Part shown: piece by piece, positions 5,663 to 7,711 of the stretch
Position numbering within the stretch: the stretch's first letter is position 1
How the letters are laid out: each line of letters starts with the position of its first letter
Source of the DNA: Nanobdellota archaeon
GTDB lineage: Archaea; Nanobdellota; Nanobdellia; Woesearchaeales; CG1-02-33-12
NCBI GenBank assembly: GCA_018901315.1
Contig: JAHIFA010000024.1
Location: forward strand, 1 to 7,711
DNA: 7,711 nt
Direction: 5' to 3'
Program-made: the position numbers and the translations under genes
The notes under the pieces: generated by a model
Seen by the model: only the letters and a program-made list of their open reading frames with translations
Databases searched by the model: none
Told to the model about the DNA's origin: nothing

Positions 5663-6490
5663 TTAATTAAATTCTTTTGTTTTTTTGTATTTTATTTTGA
5701 GTTCATCAAGCATTTTTGTGATTTTTTGCTTGTATTGGCCTAATCCTTTCCAGTCAAGAATAACTTCTTCGCACTCGTGGGTGTTTCTTTCCATTGCTTG
5801 TATTATCATCTCTTTGTCTAAATATTCAAGCATGTATTTTGGGCAGACATGGCCAAATGCCAAATCAGATTTTTCCATGAGTTTTGTGAAATTAGAGCAG
5901 TGATGCAGGCCGCCTATGCCAAATGCTGTTTTATAGTGTTTTGGCTTTTTTGGAATTATGCTCATTATTGTTTTTGCAATTATCTCTCCTGCCTTTTTAT
6001 CAGGCCACTGCTTTTCAGAGGAGCCGATTTCAATGAACATGCAGGGTGTTTTTTCGAGGTAAGGGCCGTGATGAGTGCATTCCTGTATTATTTCATACTT
6101 ATTATTGTTTTCTGCAAGCTCTTCAATCTTGAATAAACATTCCCTTAAATAATCTGCATCTGCAATGCAAAGCTTTCTGTCATAGCCCCCAAACTCTGCC
6201 TTTGCCCAGTTGCCTTGTATGTGAACAGAAAGAGAAGCTATTCCGGACTTGCTCTGGTGCTTTGTTGCAAACACAATAAAGTCAGCATTTATTTTCTCAT
6301 CAATATTCTCACAGTGTATTGATTCTTTTTTGCTTGTGTAAAGTTTTATATTTTCTCCTTTAATATTAATTCCATAAATTTTTTCTCCTTCAAACTCTTC
6401 GTTGATTTCCTTAAAGTCAAAAAGCCTAAGTAAACATTCCTTGATATTCATTCCTGCTTGGTCTTTCTTTGAAACAATTATTGCTTTCAT
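5663..6490 (-). CDS. dtdA: D-aminoacyl-tRNA deacylase, archaeal type (DTD2), 275 aa
   Basis: The enzyme hydrolyses D-aminoacyl-tRNA to free D-amino acid and tRNA, a proofreading step in the cytoplasm. The archaeal/plant DTD2 type is also known to clear aldehyde-modified D-aminoacyl-tRNA. Family motifs run in order: FIVFATKHQSKSG (71-83), SLSVHIQGNW (86-95), AEFGG (98-102), ECTHHGP (137-143), EIGSSEKQW (154-162), GIGGLHH (191-197, where HY is more usual), AFGHVCPKY (211-219) and LDWKG (245-249). The His/Cys/Glu-rich THHGP and GGxHH motifs are the likely metal- and substrate-site residues. The length fits the family (about 250-280). The start at 6490 is supported by a TATA-like element about 25 nt upstream. 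The gene follows a zinc-ribbon gene on the same strand and converges on the DUF5654-like gene. Confidence 0.95.
   Translation of the reverse strand: MKAIIVSKKDQAGMNIKECLLRLFDFKEINEEFEGEKIYGINIKGENIKLYTSKKESIHCENIDEKINADFIVFATKHQSKSGIASLSVHIQGNWAKAEFGGYDRKLCIADADYLRECLFKIEELAENNNKYEIIQECTHHGPYLEKTPCMFIEIGSSEKQWPDKKAGEIIAKTIMSIIPKKPKHYKTAFGIGGLHHCSNFTKLMEKSDLAFGHVCPKYMLEYLDKEMIIQAMERNTHECEEVILDWKGLGQYKQKITKMLDELKIKYKKTKEFN
5670..5697 (+). terminator. Oligo-T terminator in the convergent gap
   Basis: A run of T-tracts (CTTTTGTTTTTTTG and TTTTATTTTG) follows the 72-aa gene and lies inside the 3' end of dtdA, where it encodes the Lys-rich tail on the other strand. It fits a factor-independent archaeal terminator for the + strand transcript. 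On the - strand the sequence just beyond the dtdA stop is also T-rich but weaker. Confidence 0.5.
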
Positions 6491-6510
6491 CTAGAAAAGA
6501 TTTTGAGAAC

Positions 6511-6520
6511 TAATATAAAA
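6511..6520 (-). promoter_or_regulatory. TATA box of dtdA
   Basis: Read on the - strand, TTTTATATTA is centred about 25 nt before the dtdA ATG, which suggests a leaderless transcript. Immediately upstream (6524-6533) lies the perfect palindrome CTTTGCAAAG, overlapping the place where TFB would contact DNA and thus a candidate operator. Confidence 0.5.
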
Positions 6521-6552
6521 AAGCTTTGCAAAGAGTTTAGCAGAATATAAAA

Positions 6553-6687
6553 TTAATCTTCGGTCTTGGCAATCTCATGATGGCATTTCTGGCATTTCCA
6601 TATAGCATACTCTGTACCACTAATCAGAACAGAAGATGTTTTAATCATGTCTCCATTACACAGCTCGCATTGTTTTGTCTGAGCCAT
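6553..6687 (-). CDS. Small double-CxxC zinc-ribbon protein (44 aa)
   Basis: The ATG at 6687 opens a 44-codon frame ending in TAA at 6553-6555. The protein begins MAQTKQCELCNGDM and ends with KCQKCHHEIAKTED; its two CxxC knuckles (C7/C10 and C32/C35) and the HH after the second suggest a rubredoxin-like or zinc-ribbon fold binding one zinc. I do not recognise a named family. It starts 9 nt after the stop of the HTH regulator on the same strand, so the two are probably co-transcribed. The only GGAG-like sequence is 18 nt upstream, too far for a normal Shine-Dalgarno site; translation may depend on coupling to the upstream gene. The function is unknown; nucleic-acid or protein binding is typical of such ribbons. 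Confidence 0.72.
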   Translation of the reverse strand: MAQTKQCELCNGDMIKTSSVLISGTEYAIWKCQKCHHEIAKTED

Positions 6688-6696
6688 ATTATATAG

Positions 6697-7434
6697 TTAG
6701 TCAAACTCCTTTAAAAACTTTATCAATTCATGGGATTTTTCAAAATCCAGGAATTCCTCTTTTGTCAAAGCAGGAATGTTTTTTGGCTTTTTCTTTTTGA
6801 AAATGATAAGGTTGTCAACGTCTAATAATCTTGATAATGAGCTGAATTTTGGGCTGGTGTTGTCTCCAATTCCAGTAAGGATTACATCCTCATCTTTTTT
6901 TGCGATTATGTCAAAAGGCACTTTTTTTGTTTCGAGTGATTTAAATCCTAAATCACAGTATTTCTTGGATATGTCTGACTTGCCTTCTTCAAACAATCTT
7001 TTTTCAGAGCCCAAAACATTTATCTTGTCAAAAACCTCATCACCCAGCAGGTTGTAAAGCCTTATTGCTTTTTCAATTCTTATTTCTGAGTTGTTATTTT
7101 CATATTTAACTACCATTCTGCTGCTCACTCCAAGCTTTTTTGAAAGCTCATTTATAGAATAGCCCTCTTGCTCTCTTTTCTGCTTTAATTTCTTTCCAAG
7201 AATGCATGCAGTCAGCCCGGCTTGTGTTCTTTTTACAAAAGGAAAATTGTTGTTTATGCAGTTTCTGAATGTTGCAAGATTTAAGGTATAGATTCCAAAT
7301 CTTGAGTAAACAACATTATTTTCTAGGTTAGAGCCTGCTTTTTCTGCTATAATCAAAGGCGAGGCATTTATGTAAGAGCTTATGTGCTCCATCTCATTTG
7401 TAAAGTCCTTTTTTATTGAATTTGCATCTTCCAA
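6697..7434 (-). CDS. Archaeal HTH-type transcriptional regulator, main body downstream of a frameshift
   Basis: This is the C-terminal 245 codons of a regulator in the archaea-specific XRE-like HTH family. Counting from codon TTG at 7434 (Leu, not a true start), the family motif NASPLIIAEK lies at 23-32 and VVYSRFGI at 41-48. The helix-turn-helix is at about 79-131, with REQEGYSINELSKKLGVSS and a YENN turn. A C-terminal domain (161-215) contains PFDIIAKK and a strand-rich pattern like that of the N-terminal part. The frame begins abruptly inside a conserved region: the missing N-terminus is encoded just upstream in the other frame (7562-7434), so this is one gene split by a one-base shift. 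Restored length is 288 aa. It probably binds DNA and may control the zinc-ribbon gene 9 nt downstream; its targets are not visible. Confidence 0.82.
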   Translation of the reverse strand: MEDANSIKKDFTNEMEHISSYINASPLIIAEKAGSNLENNVVYSRFGIYTLNLATFRNCINNNFPFVKRTQAGLTACILGKKLKQKREQEGYSINELSKKLGVSSRMVVKYENNNSEIRIEKAIRLYNLLGDEVFDKINVLGSEKRLFEEGKSDISKKYCDLGFKSLETKKVPFDIIAKKDEDVILTGIGDNTSPKFSSLSRLLDVDNLIIFKKKKPKNIPALTKEEFLDFEKSHELIKFLKEFD

Positions 7435-7562
7435 ACCTTTATCAGCAGAACCATGGAGCTGCTTCTGGCAATAATGTCAAAGCATGTATGAGTCATGCTC
7501 TTTATTGTAAAGCCTTTTCTCAGCAAAAAGATTCCAATGTTGTCAATTATTTCCTGCTTCAT
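7413..7562 (-). pseudogene. N-terminal fragment of the HTH regulator, cut by a frameshift
   Basis: ATG at 7562 opens a frame reading MKQEIIDNIGIFLLRKGF, then CFDIIARSSSMVLLIKV, matching the N-terminus of the same regulator family. After V43 it runs into an unrelated tail and a TAA at 7413-7415. Adding one T to the GGTTTGG context (the AAA at 7433-7435 on the + strand) restores the frame to LLIKVLEDANS, which joins exactly to the downstream 245-codon body. The simplest reading is a single-base deletion in a short homopolymer, either a real mutation or a sequencing/assembly error. A ribosomal slip is less likely because no X-XXY-YYZ heptamer is present. GGTGG at 7565-7569 is a weak, close ribosome-binding site. 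Confidence 0.85.
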
Positions 7563-7583
7563 AACCACCAAAACACAAGTTTA

Positions 7584-7598
7584 CTATAAATATATTTT
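7584..7598 (-). promoter_or_regulatory. TATA-like box of the HTH regulator gene
   Basis: The - strand reads AAAATATATTTATAG, centred about 29 nt before the ATG at 7562, with an A-rich stretch upstream in the position of a TFB recognition element. Transcription would start within a few bases of the ATG. Confidence 0.45.
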
Positions 7599-7687
7599 GT
7601 TTAAGAAGTATGTTATGACTAAGTATATTTCCTTAGGGTTTTAAGTTCTTTTAATAGATGTTAGTTTCAATTACCAAACAAAACCTT

Positions 7688-7697
7688 TTTATATAAG
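7688..7697 (+). promoter_or_regulatory. TATA box of a possible gene right of the window
   Basis: TTTATATAAG preceded by CAAAACC looks like an archaeal TATA box with an upstream TFB element for + strand transcription starting near 7720, outside the window. The element is nearly symmetric, so a - strand role with a leader of about 100 nt to the HTH regulator cannot be excluded. Confidence 0.4.
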
Positions 7698-7711
7698 AAC
7701 AACCTAAGTAC

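Larger units (their letters stand above)
7563..7711. other. Intergenic region upstream of the HTH regulator
   Basis: No gene is visible in these 149 bases. The region is AT-rich, with a short inverted pair CTAAG (7619-7623) and CTTAG (7632-7636) and TATA-like elements near both ends. It ends at the window edge, probably just before a + strand gene. Confidence 0.6.

Noticed and set aside
5849..6136. Open frame of 95 aa on the + strand inside dtdA
   Set aside because: Antisense shadow of a gene with all DTD2 motifs; no ribosome-binding site or promoter seen.
7431..7440. Programmed -1 ribosomal frameshift in the HTH regulator
   Set aside because: The context AAG GTT TGG does not form an X-XXY-YYZ slippery heptamer and I see no downstream structure; a one-base deletion or sequencing error explains it more simply.
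1..7711. CRISPR array, tRNA or rRNA genes
   Set aside because: No regularly spaced direct repeats, cloverleaf-like segments or rRNA-like stretches were seen on either strand.

Overview
The window is AT-rich archaeal DNA. The archaeal type is supported by a LonB-type Lon protease, an archaeal/plant-type D-aminoacyl-tRNA deacylase (DtdA/DTD2), a DUF5654-like membrane protein, a transcriptional regulator of an archaea-specific HTH family, TFIIB-like zinc ribbons, and TATA boxes about 25-33 nt upstream of starts that mostly lack a well-placed Shine-Dalgarno site. The gene mix, the short intergenic gaps and the many small proteins suggest a DPANN lineage (Woesearchaeota/Pacearchaeota-like). That lineage call is inference; no rRNA or marker gene is present to settle it.

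Layout. Positions 1-1393 (+) hold the C-terminal three quarters of LonB, cut by the window edge. A 38-codon TFIIB-type zinc-ribbon gene follows (1439-1555, +). Positions 1607-2847 hold a complete-looking insertion sequence. It has 16-bp perfect terminal inverted repeats, a DDE transposase with an intact Y-R-E-K signature on the - strand, and a divergent 56-aa companion gene on the + strand. Both IS genes point outward and end at or within a few bases of the repeats. The IS sits just upstream of a large surface protein gene (2909-5383, +), which encodes a type II membrane-anchored, sequon-rich, coiled-coil protein with a C-terminal alpha/beta-hydrolase (lipase-like) domain and a complete Ser-Asp-His triad. 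A small two-helix membrane protein (5442-5660, +) follows.

The right part is on the - strand. It reads, in transcription order, an archaeal HTH regulator (7562 down to 6697), a 44-aa double-CxxC zinc-ribbon protein (6687 to 6553) and dtdA (6490 to 5663), which converges tail to tail on the DUF5654-like gene with a 2-nt gap. The HTH gene is broken by an apparent single-base deletion at about 7433-7435: the first 43 codons are in one frame and the remaining 245 in another. The last 149 bases are intergenic and carry TATA-like elements for the regulator and possibly for a + strand gene beyond the window.

Functionally, the window combines membrane protein quality control (LonB), tRNA aminoacylation proofreading (DtdA), a surface-anchored hydrolase, and small zinc-binding and membrane proteins of unknown role. 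No CRISPR array, tRNA, rRNA or obvious defence system is visible. The features most worth a second look are the surface hydrolase, the two-gene IS and its N-terminal-domain-like partner, the stand-alone TFIIB zinc ribbon, and the frameshifted regulator.
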